Part shown: positions 55,355 to 64,000 of the stretch, piece after piece
Position numbering within the stretch: the stretch's first letter is position 1
Layout of the letters: each line of letters opens with the position of its first letter
Source: Clostridium sp. BJN0001
GTDB lineage: Bacteria > Bacillota > Clostridia > Clostridiales > Clostridiaceae
Assembly: GCF_022869825.1 (NCBI RefSeq)
Contig: NZ_CP094971.1
Coordinates: 2,269,001-2,333,000, forward strand
Length of the DNA stretch: 64,000 nucleotides
Direction: 5' to 3'
The notes under the pieces: generated by a model
What the model saw: only the letters and a program-made list of their open reading frames with translations
Told to the model about the DNA's origin: nothing
Database searches by the model: none
Program-made: the position numbers and the translations under genes

Positions 55355-56359
55355 TTACTTTTTAAACGAATCCCTATATACTATTTTAGATTTTACAATA
55401 TAATGATTAATTTTCATATTTTTATTTTCCAAACGATCTATAAGAAGTTTTGTTGCATAATATCCAAGCTCAACACCATTAATATCTACTGACGAAACCT
55501 TCGGATTCCTATATTGCATAATAGGGCTATTATTAAATCCAATAATATTTATATTTCTATTATTTTCTTTAAACACATCAATAACTCCCATTGCAATTAA
55601 ATCATCCTGAGCTACAATTGCTTCTGGTATATTACCACTTTTAAATATTTTTTCTGCAGCAGTTTTTCCATTCTCAATAGAAAAGTCTCTTTCTATAATA
55701 ATGTCACTATCTTTTACTTTAATTCCATTTACTCTGCATGCTTCTAAAAAACCATTTATTCTATCTTTAGAAACATTCCATCTTTTCTGTGCTCCTATAA
55801 ATTGTATTTTTTTATACCCTTTATTTATTAAATTTTGAGTTATTTTATAGGTAACTTCAAAATTATCATTATCAACCCAAAGCATCTTGTCTGACTCATC
55901 AGGTCTACCAATTATAACAAATGGAAAGCCCGTCTCATTTAGATAATCAATTATTTTATCATTACTTCTTGCTCTTAATATACATATTCCCGCTACAAGA
56001 TTACTACTTATAAAATCTGCTATTGAATTAAGTTCACTTTCTTCATTATCAGAAAAAGCATATGTTACATAATATCTTTTCTTTTTCGCATAATTGCTCA
56101 TTCCTTGCATAGCTTCTATAAAGAAAGAATTTGTTATAAGGTCCTCTGATTCATTTGGAAGAACTACTCCCAGAATCTTTGTCTTATTGCTTGCAAGACT
56201 TCGTGCTATTGCATTAGGTCTATAATTAAGCTTTCCTATTACTTCATTAACTCTTTCTTTTGTTTTTTCACTTATTCTTGAGCTATTCGATAAAACTCTA
56301 GATACAGTTGATGTGGAAACGTTTGCCTCTTTCGCTACATCTTTTATAGTAACACTCAT
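55355..56359 (-). CDS. LacI-family regulator of maltodextrin genes (MalR-like)
   Basis: Repressor of 334 residues with the LacI helix-turn-helix (TIKDVAKEANVSTSTVSRVLSNSSRIS), hinge (YRPNAIARSLASNKTKILGVVLP) and sugar-binding domain (AQDDLIAMGVIDVF, INIIGFNNSPIMQYRNPKVSSVD). ATG start behind AGAGGT. It is 75 bp after malQ, downstream of an ABC sugar importer, so control of that set is likely. CG-centred palindromes near the importer promoter (61366, 61425, 61557) are of the kind LacI proteins bind. Confidence 0.88.
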   Translation of the reverse strand: MSVTIKDVAKEANVSTSTVSRVLSNSSRISEKTKERVNEVIGKLNYRPNAIARSLASNKTKILGVVLPNESEDLITNSFFIEAMQGMSNYAKKKRYYVTYAFSDNEESELNSIADFISSNLVAGICILRARSNDKIIDYLNETGFPFVIIGRPDESDKMLWVDNDNFEVTYKITQNLINKGYKKIQFIGAQKRWNVSKDRINGFLEACRVNGIKVKDSDIIIERDFSIENGKTAAEKIFKSGNIPEAIVAQDDLIAMGVIDVFKENNRNINIIGFNNSPIMQYRNPKVSSVDINGVELGYYATKLLIDRLENKNMKINHYIVKSKIVYRDSFKK

Positions 56360-56434
56360 TACTTTTACCTCTAAAATCTATATTATAATATAGCATACTA
56401 CAAGACTAATGTCCTGTAGTATGCTAATCACTTT

Positions 56435-57955
56435 TTACTTATCTTCTTTTTTAGTAGCTTTAGTATTTTCATTAAGTCTTCCATACATTTCTGTCATTTT
56501 ATATATTTTTTCAGCAAGCTTATCTGTAAATACTCCTTTTTCAGCTCTCCATCTCCAGTTACATCCAATTGTTGATGGAATATTTATTCTAGCTTCATCT
56601 CCAAGGTTTAAGAAGTCTTGAGCTAATGCAATTGATACATTTGCAATACTTGACCAAATACCTCTTAAGAATCCCCAATTATAGCCTTCTTCTTCTGTAA
56701 GGTTAAGATATTTTTTTGCATTTTCAACTTCTTTTTTAGAACCAGAATGCTCAATCCATCCTCTTACAGTATCATTATCATGAGTTCCTGTATAAGCTAT
56801 AAAGTTTTTATCATAATTATGTGGAAGGAATACATTATCTGGACTTCCATCAAATGCGAACTCTAAAATCTTCATTCCTGGGAATCCTGTATCATTTCTA
56901 AGTTTTATAGTTGCTTCTGTTAAAGTTCCTAAATCTTCAGCAATAATGTTTACATCTCCAAGTTCTTTGTTTATTGCATTAAATATCTTTATTCCAGGTC
57001 CTTTAACCCATTCTCCTTTTTCTGCTGTAGGATCTCCGTATGGAATTGACCAGTATGATTCAAATCCCTTAAAGTGATCTATTCTTAATACATCATAAAT
57101 CTTAAGGCTCTGTCTTATACGTTCAACCCACCATTCAAAGTTTGTTTTCTCCATATACTTCCAATCATATATAGGATTTCCCCATAATTGTCCTGTAGCA
57201 GAGAAAATATCAGGAGGACATCCTGCAACCTTTATTGGCTTTAATGTTTTCTTATTTATAAGGAATGCCTGTGGATTAGCCCATACATCAGCACTATCTT
57301 CTGATACATATATAGGCATATCTCCAATAATTTCAATTTCTAACCCATTAACATATTCTTTTAATTTATTCCATTGTTTGAAGAATTCAAACTGAAGAAA
57401 TTTCCAGTACTTTATATCATCAGAAAGTTCATTATGATATCTTTTAACTGCTTCTTCTTTTCTAAGTTTTATATCTTCATCCCAGTTCTGCCAGCTTTGA
57501 AGATTAAACTTATTTTTTATAGCCATATAAAAAGCATAATTTTCAAGCCACTCTCCCTGATCTTTTTCAAATTTTTCAACTTCTCCATTATCATGCTTTT
57601 TAAAATTTTCATATGCTTTTCTTAAAACAGCAAGTTTATTTGTAAATATCTTGCTATAATCAATATCTTCAGCATTGTTTCCAAAATCTACTGAATCATA
57701 ATCACTTTTTTCTAATAATCCATCTTTGTTTAATATATCAAAATCAATAAAATATGGATTACCAGCAAATGCTGAAAATGATTGATAAGGTGAATCTCCA
57801 TAACTTGTTGGTCCTAAAGGTAGTATTTGCCAATATTTCTGTCCTGCTTTTTTTAGAAAGTCTGCAAATTTATATGCTTCCTCTCCAAATGTTCCAATTC
57901 CATACTTTCCAGGTAATGATGCTATATGCATTATCATTCCACTGCTTCTTTTCAT
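56435..57955 (-). CDS. malQ: 4-alpha-glucanotransferase (amylomaltase)
   Basis: Transfers glucan segments between maltodextrins and releases glucose (GH77). The 506 residues are the normal length. Seen are SGMIMHIASLPGKYGIGTFG near the start, the DSPYQSFSAFAGNPYFID block, LRIDHFKGFESYW (nucleophile Asp in the RIDHF block, about 295), IIAEDLGTLT (acid Glu) and YTGTHDNDTVRGW. ATG start behind AGGAGG. It lies after malG with a terminator in between, so it probably also has its own promoter. Confidence 0.95.
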   Translation of the reverse strand: MKRSSGMIMHIASLPGKYGIGTFGEEAYKFADFLKKAGQKYWQILPLGPTSYGDSPYQSFSAFAGNPYFIDFDILNKDGLLEKSDYDSVDFGNNAEDIDYSKIFTNKLAVLRKAYENFKKHDNGEVEKFEKDQGEWLENYAFYMAIKNKFNLQSWQNWDEDIKLRKEEAVKRYHNELSDDIKYWKFLQFEFFKQWNKLKEYVNGLEIEIIGDMPIYVSEDSADVWANPQAFLINKKTLKPIKVAGCPPDIFSATGQLWGNPIYDWKYMEKTNFEWWVERIRQSLKIYDVLRIDHFKGFESYWSIPYGDPTAEKGEWVKGPGIKIFNAINKELGDVNIIAEDLGTLTEATIKLRNDTGFPGMKILEFAFDGSPDNVFLPHNYDKNFIAYTGTHDNDTVRGWIEHSGSKKEVENAKKYLNLTEEEGYNWGFLRGIWSSIANVSIALAQDFLNLGDEARINIPSTIGCNWRWRAEKGVFTDKLAEKIYKMTEMYGRLNENTKATKKEDK

Positions 57956-58057
57956 TTATTTTCCCTCCTGATATGTTATGTATTTTTTTCTTTGGTAACG
58001 ATACCTATTTTATCACATATTAAATATATCACTTTATGCATACTATATACAAGAAAA

Positions 58058-58113
58058 ATTAAAGAGTCTGAATTAATTCTTTATTATTCAAAAATTTAAC
58101 CAGCCTCTTTAAT
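58058..58113 (-). terminator. Terminator after the sugar importer genes
   Basis: ATTAAAGAGTCTG (58058-58070) pairs with CAGCCTCTTTAAT (58101-58113), one mismatch, with a 30-nt loop. On the minus strand TTTTTCTTG follows. Confidence 0.7.
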
Positions 58114-58121
58114 CTAAATCT

Positions 58122-58982
58122 CTACTTAATTGATCCTTGAACTATTCCAGCAATTATCTGCTTTTGAACAAAGAAGTAGAATATTATAATTGGAATTATT
58201 GCCATAACTAAAGCTGCCATTGCTAACTCCCATTGCTTTGAAAATGCTCCAAAGAAATTATTCATAGCAAGTGGTATTGTTGTTACCTTCCCATTTACTG
58301 TTAAGAAAGGTAATAAGAAATCATTCCATATCCATATACTATTTAAAACTGCAACTGTTACTGTTGTAGATTTTAAAAGTGGTAATACAACCTTAATAAA
58401 TACCTGCCATTTTGAACATCCATCAATAATAGCTGCCTCTTCAACCTCTTCAGGGACACCTGTTATAAACCCATGATAAAGGAATACACTCATTGCGCAT
58501 CCAAATCCAATATACATAAATATTAGACCATATCTTGTCCCAAGCATCTGAAATGGACCAAACTGAATTTTGCTCATCCACTGAACTAGAGGAATCATTA
58601 CTGCCTGGAATGGTACTACCATTGCAGAAACAAACAAATAGAAAATTATTTTGCTCTTTCTATCCTTAGTTCTTGCAAGAACCCATGCAGCCATTGCAGA
58701 AAATAGTATTATAAGACTTACACTAAATACTGTAATTATTATTGAATTTACAAATGACGGAATAAAATCCATCTTAAGAGCTGCATCTTTGTAGTTGCTA
58801 AATTTCCACATAGAAGGAAGTCCTATAGTATCAGAGAATATTTCTCTTCTTGTTTTAAATGAATTTACAAGCATTAAATAGAATGGCACCATATATATAA
58901 TTAAAAGTATCCAAGTTAATACTTCTACTAATTTTAACTTGCCACCATAACTATCAAGTGTTGTAAGCTTTTTTTTAGTCAT
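58122..58982 (-). CDS. Carbohydrate ABC importer permease (MalG/LacG-like)
   Basis: One of two membrane subunits of a CUT1-type oligosaccharide importer. The 286 residues hold six segments and the EAA loop EEAAIIDGCSKWQVFIKVVLPLLKS (about 188-212), the coupling helix to the ATPase. The end KQIIAGIVQGSIK is typical of MalG. ATG start behind AGGAGG; its first base overlaps the stop of the partner gene. No ATPase gene follows. Confidence 0.92.
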   Translation of the reverse strand: MTKKKLTTLDSYGGKLKLVEVLTWILLIIYMVPFYLMLVNSFKTRREIFSDTIGLPSMWKFSNYKDAALKMDFIPSFVNSIIITVFSVSLIILFSAMAAWVLARTKDRKSKIIFYLFVSAMVVPFQAVMIPLVQWMSKIQFGPFQMLGTRYGLIFMYIGFGCAMSVFLYHGFITGVPEEVEEAAIIDGCSKWQVFIKVVLPLLKSTTVTVAVLNSIWIWNDFLLPFLTVNGKVTTIPLAMNNFFGAFSKQWELAMAALVMAIIPIIIFYFFVQKQIIAGIVQGSIK

Positions 58983-59848
58983 TATAGATCTACCTCCTTC
59001 TTCTTGTTAAAGTAAACCTGAGTCATCGAAATTCCACATACTAATATAAAGAATATAATTGCTTTTGCTTGTCCAACTCCCATATTATTAAGTACAAAAG
59101 CTTCCTTATATATATTAAGAGCTAACATTTCTGTACTCTTAAGTGGTGTAAGTGAAAAGTTTAAATCAAACATCTTAAATGAATTTGATAAAGTTAAGAA
59201 TAAACAAACTGTAATTCCTGGTCTTACCATTGGAATTGTTATATTTTTAAATGTCTGCCATCCATTTGCTCCATCTATATGAGCTGCTTCGATTAAATCA
59301 TGTGGCACATTTTCAAGTGCTGAAACATATATAACCATTATATATCCAGCATACTGCCATGATGAAACAATAAGCATTGCAAACATTGCACGAGCTGATC
59401 CTTGAAGTAATGATATTGAAAGTACTGCATTTCCTATATTTTTTCCGAAAGATACAAATACTGAATTAAATAAGAACTGCCAGATAAATCCTAAAATTAA
59501 TCCTCCAATTAAGTTTGGCATAAAAAATCCTGTTCTTAAGAAGTTTTTAGTTTTTAAATTTCTTGTAACTATATATGCAAGACCAAATCCAATAAAATTA
59601 ATTGTTAAAACGCTTGCAAAAGTATATAAAATTGTAATAATTAAAGAATATAAAAATTGCTTATCCTTAAAAACTGCTGCATAATTGCTAAGTCCAACAA
59701 TATTATAGTTATTACTTGCACCATTCCAATCTGTAAATGTGTAATAAATACCTATAAAAAACGGAATAAATACAACCATTATTAATGCAAAAACAGCTGG
59801 ACCTGCAAACATCCAAAAGTCCTTATTATCTCTTGCTTTTTTTGTCAT
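58982..59848 (-). CDS. Carbohydrate ABC importer permease (MalF-like)
   Basis: Second membrane subunit of the sugar importer. The 288 residues have six hydrophobic segments, FIPFFIGIYYTFTDWNG near the start and the EAA loop EAAHIDGANGWQTFKNITIPMVRPG (about 189-213). It is short compared with enteric MalF (514) but normal for Gram-positive CUT1 systems. ATG start behind AAAGGAG. It overlaps the next permease gene by one base and follows the binding protein after a gap with a hairpin. Confidence 0.92.
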   Translation of the reverse strand: MTKKARDNKDFWMFAGPAVFALIMVVFIPFFIGIYYTFTDWNGASNNYNIVGLSNYAAVFKDKQFLYSLIITILYTFASVLTINFIGFGLAYIVTRNLKTKNFLRTGFFMPNLIGGLILGFIWQFLFNSVFVSFGKNIGNAVLSISLLQGSARAMFAMLIVSSWQYAGYIMVIYVSALENVPHDLIEAAHIDGANGWQTFKNITIPMVRPGITVCLFLTLSNSFKMFDLNFSLTPLKSTEMLALNIYKEAFVLNNMGVGQAKAIIFFILVCGISMTQVYFNKKKEVDL

Positions 59849-59957
59849 CTTTTTCTCCTTTCTAGATACCCTATATATTTATATTAGTGAAGTATTTGTC
59901 TATCACTTTAACTAACTAATATAGATATCAGAAACATTGAATATTTTTTAAATTGTA

Positions 59958-59982
59958 GTTGCCTTATTTAAAATAAGGCAAC
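59958..59982. other. Intercistronic hairpin after the sugar-binding-protein gene
   Basis: A perfect 12-bp stem, GTTGCCTTATTT with AAATAAGGCAAC, one-base loop. In the transcribed (minus) direction the tail is TACAATTTAA, a poor terminator. Position and character match the hairpin at 2486-2532 in the amino-acid importer. Confidence 0.65.
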
Positions 59983-60018
59983 CATTTTTCTTTTTAATTA
60001 AATATTCTAGATTGTATT

Positions 60019-61335
60019 TTACTGTGCTTGTTTTGGTGATGCATCTTGTATTGATTGAAGTAATGTCTGTTTATCTGCTTCTCCCATATCACTTGCTGCA
60101 AATTTTGAGAATAAAGGTCCTAATTTATCCATACTGAATCCATCAGGTAAATTAGTAAATGCCCATTTTAAAGTTTTACCATCTTTATTATATTCAGTGA
60201 TTGATTTATTAAGAGGATTCTTGCTTTCAACATCAAAGTTTTTAAATGCTGGTATCATATTCATCTCGTTAACTAATGATTCTTGACCAGTCTTACTTGT
60301 TACCATCCAGTCTAAGAATGCTTTTGCTTCTTTATTTACACTTGAATCTTTATTTACAACCCAATACATTGGAACACCAACTGGAATTGATGCACTTACT
60401 TTTCCATCATTACCAACTGCTAATGGAGCAAATCCCATATCAAATTTAGCATCTAATTTATCAAGATCTGAAGCAATCCAGTTACCTTGTTGAATAAATG
60501 CTGTCTTTCCAAGTGCAAAATTTGCAACCTGAGTACTATAATCTATAGTATCAAGAGCTTTTCCTCCACCATATTTACAAAGAAGTTCAACTAAGTTTGC
60601 CCAATCTTTGAATCCCTGATTATTAACTATATCAGCAGTTCCTGCTATATAATCTTTAGTAAACTTATCAGGATCACTTTGAGATGCTAAACCTAAATTA
60701 AATGTATGATTTCCAGTTACCCATGTCTCTTTTGTAGTATAAGAAACAACATTATCAAGTCCAAGATCAGCCTTCTTAGAATCTAATGTTTCAAAAGCTG
60801 ATTTTAATTTATCAAATGTAGTAAGAGTACTTGGATCTATGCCTGCTTTTTCTAAAATTTCTTTATTGTATACTAAACCATATCCTTCTGTAGCTGCTGG
60901 CATACCATAAATTTTATTATCTATAGTTATTGTATCAAGAGTACCTTTAACTGCATTTTTAACCCATTCTTGATCAGTTAATTCATCAATTTTATCTTTC
61001 CATACATTATAATCTCCTGCACCTTGAATCATAAATAAATCAGGTTCAGTTCCCTTTTGGAATTCAGCTTTTAGTGCAGCACCATAATCTGCTCCACCTC
61101 CAACTGTTGTAATATCAATCTTTACACCAGTTTCTTTCTCATATTCTTTAGCTAATTTCTGCAAAGCATCGTTAATTTCAACTTTTAACTGAAATACTTT
61201 TACAGTCTTACCTGAATCACTATCAGCTGATGAATCTTTTCCTGCTGAATTAGTTTGAGATCCACATCCTGCTAATGTACCCATAGCTAGTGATGCTGCC
61301 ATTAATAATGAAAATATTTTTTTCTTCTTTATCAT
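60019..61335 (-). CDS. Sugar-binding lipoprotein of the ABC importer (MalE-like)
   Basis: Extracellular solute-binding protein, family 1. The 438 residues start with a lipoprotein signal (lipobox LAGC, Cys24) and a Ser/Asp linker. Then come VKVFQLKVEINDALQKLAKEYEKETGVKIDI, TEPDLFMIQGAGDY, YGMPAATEGYGLVYNKEIL and FALGKTAFIQQGNWIA, typical of oligosaccharide binders. Given malQ in the same cluster, maltodextrin is the likely ligand. ATG start behind GGGGGA. First gene of the importer run, with palindromes and a clear promoter upstream. Confidence 0.92.
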   Translation of the reverse strand: MIKKKKIFSLLMAASLAMGTLAGCGSQTNSAGKDSSADSDSGKTVKVFQLKVEINDALQKLAKEYEKETGVKIDITTVGGGADYGAALKAEFQKGTEPDLFMIQGAGDYNVWKDKIDELTDQEWVKNAVKGTLDTITIDNKIYGMPAATEGYGLVYNKEILEKAGIDPSTLTTFDKLKSAFETLDSKKADLGLDNVVSYTTKETWVTGNHTFNLGLASQSDPDKFTKDYIAGTADIVNNQGFKDWANLVELLCKYGGGKALDTIDYSTQVANFALGKTAFIQQGNWIASDLDKLDAKFDMGFAPLAVGNDGKVSASIPVGVPMYWVVNKDSSVNKEAKAFLDWMVTSKTGQESLVNEMNMIPAFKNFDVESKNPLNKSITEYNKDGKTLKWAFTNLPDGFSMDKLGPLFSKFAASDMGEADKQTLLQSIQDASPKQAQ

Positions 61336-61365
61336 CCTTATTCCCCCTAAAAATTATCAGCTTCA

Positions 61366-61566
61366 AAAACGTTTTCAGATAACGTTCTTATAACTGTTTC
61401 TCTTTTATACATAATAAACAGAATAAAACGTTTTCTGTTTATGTTTTTATTATAAACATCATAATAAAGTATTACAAGTTCTAAATTTTCAGATTATTCA
61501 AAACTATCTCTCATATGCTTTATTTTTCTTTTAATATCGCTATTTTTTATTTAATGCAAACGTTTG
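61366..61566. promoter_or_regulatory. CG-centred palindromes (LacI/CcpA-type operators) before the sugar importer
   Basis: AAAACGTTTT at 61366-61375 and again at 61425-61434, a weaker AACGTT at 61381-61386, and CAAACGTTTG at 61557-61566. The second lies just past the expected transcription start. The form fits a LacI-family regulator such as the one at 55355-56359, or CcpA catabolite control. The 312-bp gap 61336-61647 holds these sites and the promoter but no gene. Confidence 0.65.
61449..61477 (-). promoter_or_regulatory. Promoter of the sugar importer operon
   Basis: On the minus strand TTGTAA (61477-61472), 17 bp, TATAAT (61454-61449). Confidence 0.7.
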
Positions 61567-61647
61567 AATTATTTTTTTAAAATTAAGGCATTTAACAAAT
61601 GTTCCTATTTTTAGGATTCACTTGTCATATGCCCTTTTAGTAAACTT

Positions 61648-62643
61648 TTATATACCAAGAGTTGATAAAATTATAGCTTTTATAGAATGCATACGATTTT
61701 CTGCTTCATCAAATACAACAGACTGTTTGCCTTCAAATACCTCATCTGTTACTTCAATTCCATTCATATTATATTTTTCACAAATTTCTTTTCCAATTTT
61801 AGTATCAAGATCATGATATGATGGAAGACAGTGCATAAATATTGCTTCTTTTGATGCATTATCCATAACTTCTTTAGTAACTCTATATGGTTTTAAAAGT
61901 TTTATTCTTTGATCCCATACTTCAGCTGGTTCTCCCATTGATACCCATATATCTGTATATATAACATCTGCATTTTTTGTTGCTTCTTTTACATCCTCAC
62001 ATAATGTTATACTTGAGCCATTTTCTTCTGCAATTTTTTTGCATTCTTTAACTAAATCATCAGAAGGGAAAAGTTCTTTTGGTGCACATGCTGTGAAATT
62101 CATTCCCATTTTAGCTGATGCAACCATAAGTGAATTACCCATATTGTATCTTGCATCACCCATATAAACAAAATTTACACCTTTAATTTTTCCAAGTTTT
62201 TCTTCTATTGTAAGAAGATCAGCTATCATCTGTGTTGGATGGAATTCATCAGTAAGTCCGTTCCATACTGGAACTTTTGCATATTTTGCAAGCTCTTCAA
62301 CTGTACTTTGCTTAAATCCTCTATATTCTATACCATCAAACATTCTACCAAGTACTCTTGCTGTATCTTTTATGCTTTCTTTTTTGCCCATCTGTGAACC
62401 ATTTGAATCAAGGTATGTAACTCCAAGACCTAGATCTCTTCCTGCAACTTCAAAAGAACATCTTGTTCTTGTCGATGTTTTTTCAAATAAAAGCACTATA
62501 TTTTTCCCCTTTAACTTATCATGTGCTATACCTGCTCTTTTTAAATCTTTAAGATTTTTTGATAAATCAATAAGATATCTTATTTCATCAGGAGTAAAAT
62601 CTAATAACTTTAAAAAATTTTTTCCTCTTAAATTTATTGCCAT
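61648..62643 (-). CDS. Ornithine carbamoyltransferase (second copy, catabolic-like)
   Basis: Carbamoyltransferase of 331 residues with STRTR (57-61), FHPTQMI (near 139), the ornithine loop WVSMGEP and MHCLPSYHD. The QIA/HPTQ and [13 protein letters not shown] region resembles the ArcB branch, which runs in the direction of carbamoyl phosphate and ATP formation. No arcA or arcC gene is beside it, so the catabolic role is inference. The frame extends to 62685, but GGAGGA just before the ATG at 62643 and the family start [11 protein letters not shown] set the start there. Confidence 0.88.
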   Translation of the reverse strand: MAINLRGKNFLKLLDFTPDEIRYLIDLSKNLKDLKRAGIAHDKLKGKNIVLLFEKTSTRTRCSFEVAGRDLGLGVTYLDSNGSQMGKKESIKDTARVLGRMFDGIEYRGFKQSTVEELAKYAKVPVWNGLTDEFHPTQMIADLLTIEEKLGKIKGVNFVYMGDARYNMGNSLMVASAKMGMNFTACAPKELFPSDDLVKECKKIAEENGSSITLCEDVKEATKNADVIYTDIWVSMGEPAEVWDQRIKLLKPYRVTKEVMDNASKEAIFMHCLPSYHDLDTKIGKEICEKYNMNGIEVTDEVFEGKQSVVFDEAENRMHSIKAIILSTLGI

Positions 62644-62679
62644 ATTGCTCTCCTCCAATTTTAATATTATACATATATT

Positions 62680-62696
62680 ATACATAATTTATGCAT
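62680..62696. promoter_or_regulatory. Possible arginine-repressor (ARG) box
   Basis: ATACATAATTTATGCAT, a 17-bp palindrome with one mismatch, upstream of the carbamoyltransferase and beside a TATAAT-like -10. It resembles ArgR/AhrC boxes, but AT-rich DNA makes chance matches easy. Confidence 0.35.
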
Positions 62697-62796
62697 AATT
62701 ATCTATTAAAAATCGTTTATTAATGATATTTTTTAATAATTGTATATAAAAATAAATATAAATATTACTATAATATTTTAAAAGGATGGTTATGTT

Positions 62797-63774
62797 ATGA
62801 AAATTGCTGATATGCACTGTGACACTATTTCTAAAATTTATGAATCAAAACTAAATAACACTCCCTGCTCATTAAGAAAAAATAATTTTCATATAGATAT
62901 TGAAAAATTAAAAAAATCAAATTATATTCTTCAAAATTTTGCAATGTTTGTAGACTTATCTAAAGTAGAAAATCCATTTGAATACTGCATTAATATGATT
63001 GACTGTCTTTATCAAGAAGTAAGCGAAAATATTAGCCTAATAAGCATAGTAAAATCCTATAGTAATATAGAAAAGAATTTAAAACTTAACAAAATTTCAG
63101 CACTTATTTCTTTAGAAGAAGGTGAAATCTGTAAAGGAAATATATCATTTTTAAGAATTTTATATAAACTTGGAGTAAGAATGATGACTCTTACATGGAA
63201 TTATAAAAATGAACTTGCATATCCAAATTCTAAAATTATAAATAATAAACAAACTCCATTTATAGATACTGTTAACGGATTAACTAAGAAAGGTATTGAA
63301 TTTCTATATGAAATTAACAAACTTGGCATTATACTTGACGTTTCACATCTAAGTGATGCTGGATTTTTTGATGTGGCAAAATATTCTTCAAAACCATTTG
63401 TAGCAAGTCATTCAAATTCTAGAAAAATATGTGCTCATCCAAGAAACCTTACTGATAAAATGATAAAAACCATATCAAGATGCGGAGGTGTTATCGGCAT
63501 TAACTACTACCCACAATTCTTAAATAGTGAAAATGGTAATAACAGCTACGCATCATATATAGTAAACCATGCTCATCATATCGCAGATACAGGGGGAATA
63601 AATTCTGTATCTCTCGGATCTGACTTTGATGGGATATCAGGCAATCCTGAAATAAAAGACGCTTCTTATATGTACATTCTATTTGATCTTTTAAAAAAAT
63701 CTGGTTTTAAGGAATCAGAAATAGATAAAATATTTTATAAAAATGTACTTCGTGTTTATAAAGAAGTCCTTTAA
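62797..63774 (+). CDS. Membrane-dipeptidase family (M19) peptidase
   Basis: Zinc dipeptidase of the renal dipeptidase family. The 325 residues begin with the zinc pair in ADMHCDT (His7, Asp9). The bridging glutamate lies in LEEGE (near 109). The later histidines are in LDVSHLSD and VASHSNSR, and the substrate aspartate in GSDFDGI (near 280). There is no signal peptide, so it is probably cytoplasmic in spite of the family name. ATG start after AAAGGA. It is divergent from the carbamoyltransferase and ends in a bidirectional terminator. Confidence 0.9.
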   Translation: MKIADMHCDTISKIYESKLNNTPCSLRKNNFHIDIEKLKKSNYILQNFAMFVDLSKVENPFEYCINMIDCLYQEVSENISLISIVKSYSNIEKNLKLNKISALISLEEGEICKGNISFLRILYKLGVRMMTLTWNYKNELAYPNSKIINNKQTPFIDTVNGLTKKGIEFLYEINKLGIILDVSHLSDAGFFDVAKYSSKPFVASHSNSRKICAHPRNLTDKMIKTISRCGGVIGINYYPQFLNSENGNNSYASYIVNHAHHIADTGGINSVSLGSDFDGISGNPEIKDASYMYILFDLLKKSGFKESEIDKIFYKNVLRVYKEVL

Positions 63775-63781
63775 TGTCTTT

Positions 63782-63823
63782 TAATAAGTGGAAGGGATAA
63801 ATCTGAATTATCCTCTCCACTAT
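63782..63823. terminator. Bidirectional terminator
   Basis: AAGTGGAAGGGATAA pairs with TTATCCTCTCCACTA with small mismatches; TTATTTTT follows on the + strand. It lies between convergent genes. Confidence 0.75.
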
Positions 63824-63854
63824 TATTTTTATACTCTTGTTTTTTCTATATATT

Positions 63855-64000
63855 TTACTGCAAAATCAACTTATGCTGTGTACTTTCAAATTTATTTTTA
63901 TAATTTGCTCTAGTTTCAGCTAAATGAAATGATGTATTTTTGTTGTAATAAACTCCTAAAAGAAGAACATATCCATCTAAATCATATAATTTTGAAAGTG
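63855..64000 (-). CDS. Aminoglycoside 3-N-acetyltransferase-like protein, C-terminal end (runs off window)
   Basis: The minus-strand frame is open from the window edge to TAA at 63855-63857, giving 47 residues. The part KLYDLDGYVLLLGVYYNKNT followed by SFHLAETRA matches the C-terminal block of the AAC(3)/YokD antibiotic acetyltransferase family, which transfers acetyl from acetyl-CoA. The rest of the gene lies outside, so completeness and substrate are unknown; many genomic members are not proven resistance genes. Confidence 0.7.
   Translation of the reverse strand, partial: LSKLYDLDGYVLLLGVYYNKNTSFHLAETRANYKNKFESTQHKLILQ

Overview
The window looks like a chromosomal segment of a low-GC Clostridium sensu stricto or close relative. 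The DNA is very AT-rich. Shine-Dalgarno sequences are strong (AGGAGG, GGGGG), TTG and GTG starts are frequent, and most genes lie on the minus strand. The gene content is that of an anaerobic, amino-acid- and sugar-using Firmicute: amino-acid and maltodextrin ABC importers, Leloir galactose genes, glycogen phosphorylase, a GPH sugar symporter and a formate/nitrite channel. I cannot name a species from sequence alone.

Layout. 0-3.4 kb: the 3' end of an ornithine carbamoyltransferase gene (argF), a small acidic protein, and a polar amino-acid ABC importer. 3.4-9.3 kb: HelD-type helicase, FtsH, a DUF3006 protein and two tandem signal peptidases I. 9.6-13.5 kb: lysA, an unassigned TIM-barrel gene, a 585-bp gap with a dense cluster of DnaA boxes, and an aminotransferase. 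13.5-23.5 kb: a CmpB-like membrane protein, an AlaX-type editing protein, O-acetylhomoserine sulfhydrylase, an unknown 718-residue coiled-coil protein with 5-formyl-THF cyclo-ligase and a second unknown, a formate/nitrite channel, and two surface proteins. 23.7-27.2 kb: a chemoreceptor gene cut in two by an intact IS4-family element with perfect ends and a 10-bp target duplication. 27.4-33.0 kb: a heterodimeric ABC exporter under a MarR regulator that seems to start at ATT, then a divergent AraC regulator and a stand-alone ClpP. 33-37 kb: a hairpin-rich repeat element, glycogen phosphorylase and a MATE transporter. 37-45 kb: galM-galT-galE-galK and a GPH symporter, with a divergent LacI-family regulator. 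45-47.4 kb: glmS preceded by a glmS ribozyme. 47.5-55 kb: a four-gene run of adaptor, RND pump, TolC-like protein and cell-wall-binding protein, with a divergent MarR regulator. 55-62 kb: a GIY-YIG protein, a LacI regulator, malQ and a maltodextrin-type importer. 62-64 kb: a second ornithine carbamoyltransferase, an M19 dipeptidase and the tail of an AAC(3)-like acetyltransferase.

The most unusual items are non-coding. (1) The glmS ribozyme upstream of glmS has its P1 helix opened by about 240 nt, mostly a 71-bp unit repeated three and a half times, each full unit able to form two hairpins whose stems are conserved while loops vary. (2) A cluster of five exact TTATCCACA boxes plus near matches lies far from any dnaA gene. 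(3) A MarR regulator has a perfect ribosome-binding site in front of ATT, not ATG, with a palindrome at its own promoter. (4) The IS element carries a hairpin that would hide the transposase ribosome-binding site. (5) A complete RND-adaptor-TolC set sits in what appears to be a single-membrane organism.

Working together: the galactose block imports and converts galactose to UDP-glucose; GlmS and glycogen phosphorylase act on nearby hexose-phosphate pools; the maltodextrin block imports and trims oligosaccharides but lacks its own ATPase; the two carbamoyltransferases, lysA, the aminotransferase and the sulfhydrylase belong to amino-acid metabolism. Several starts were moved from the longest reading frame to the codon that fits the ribosome-binding site; each entry says where.
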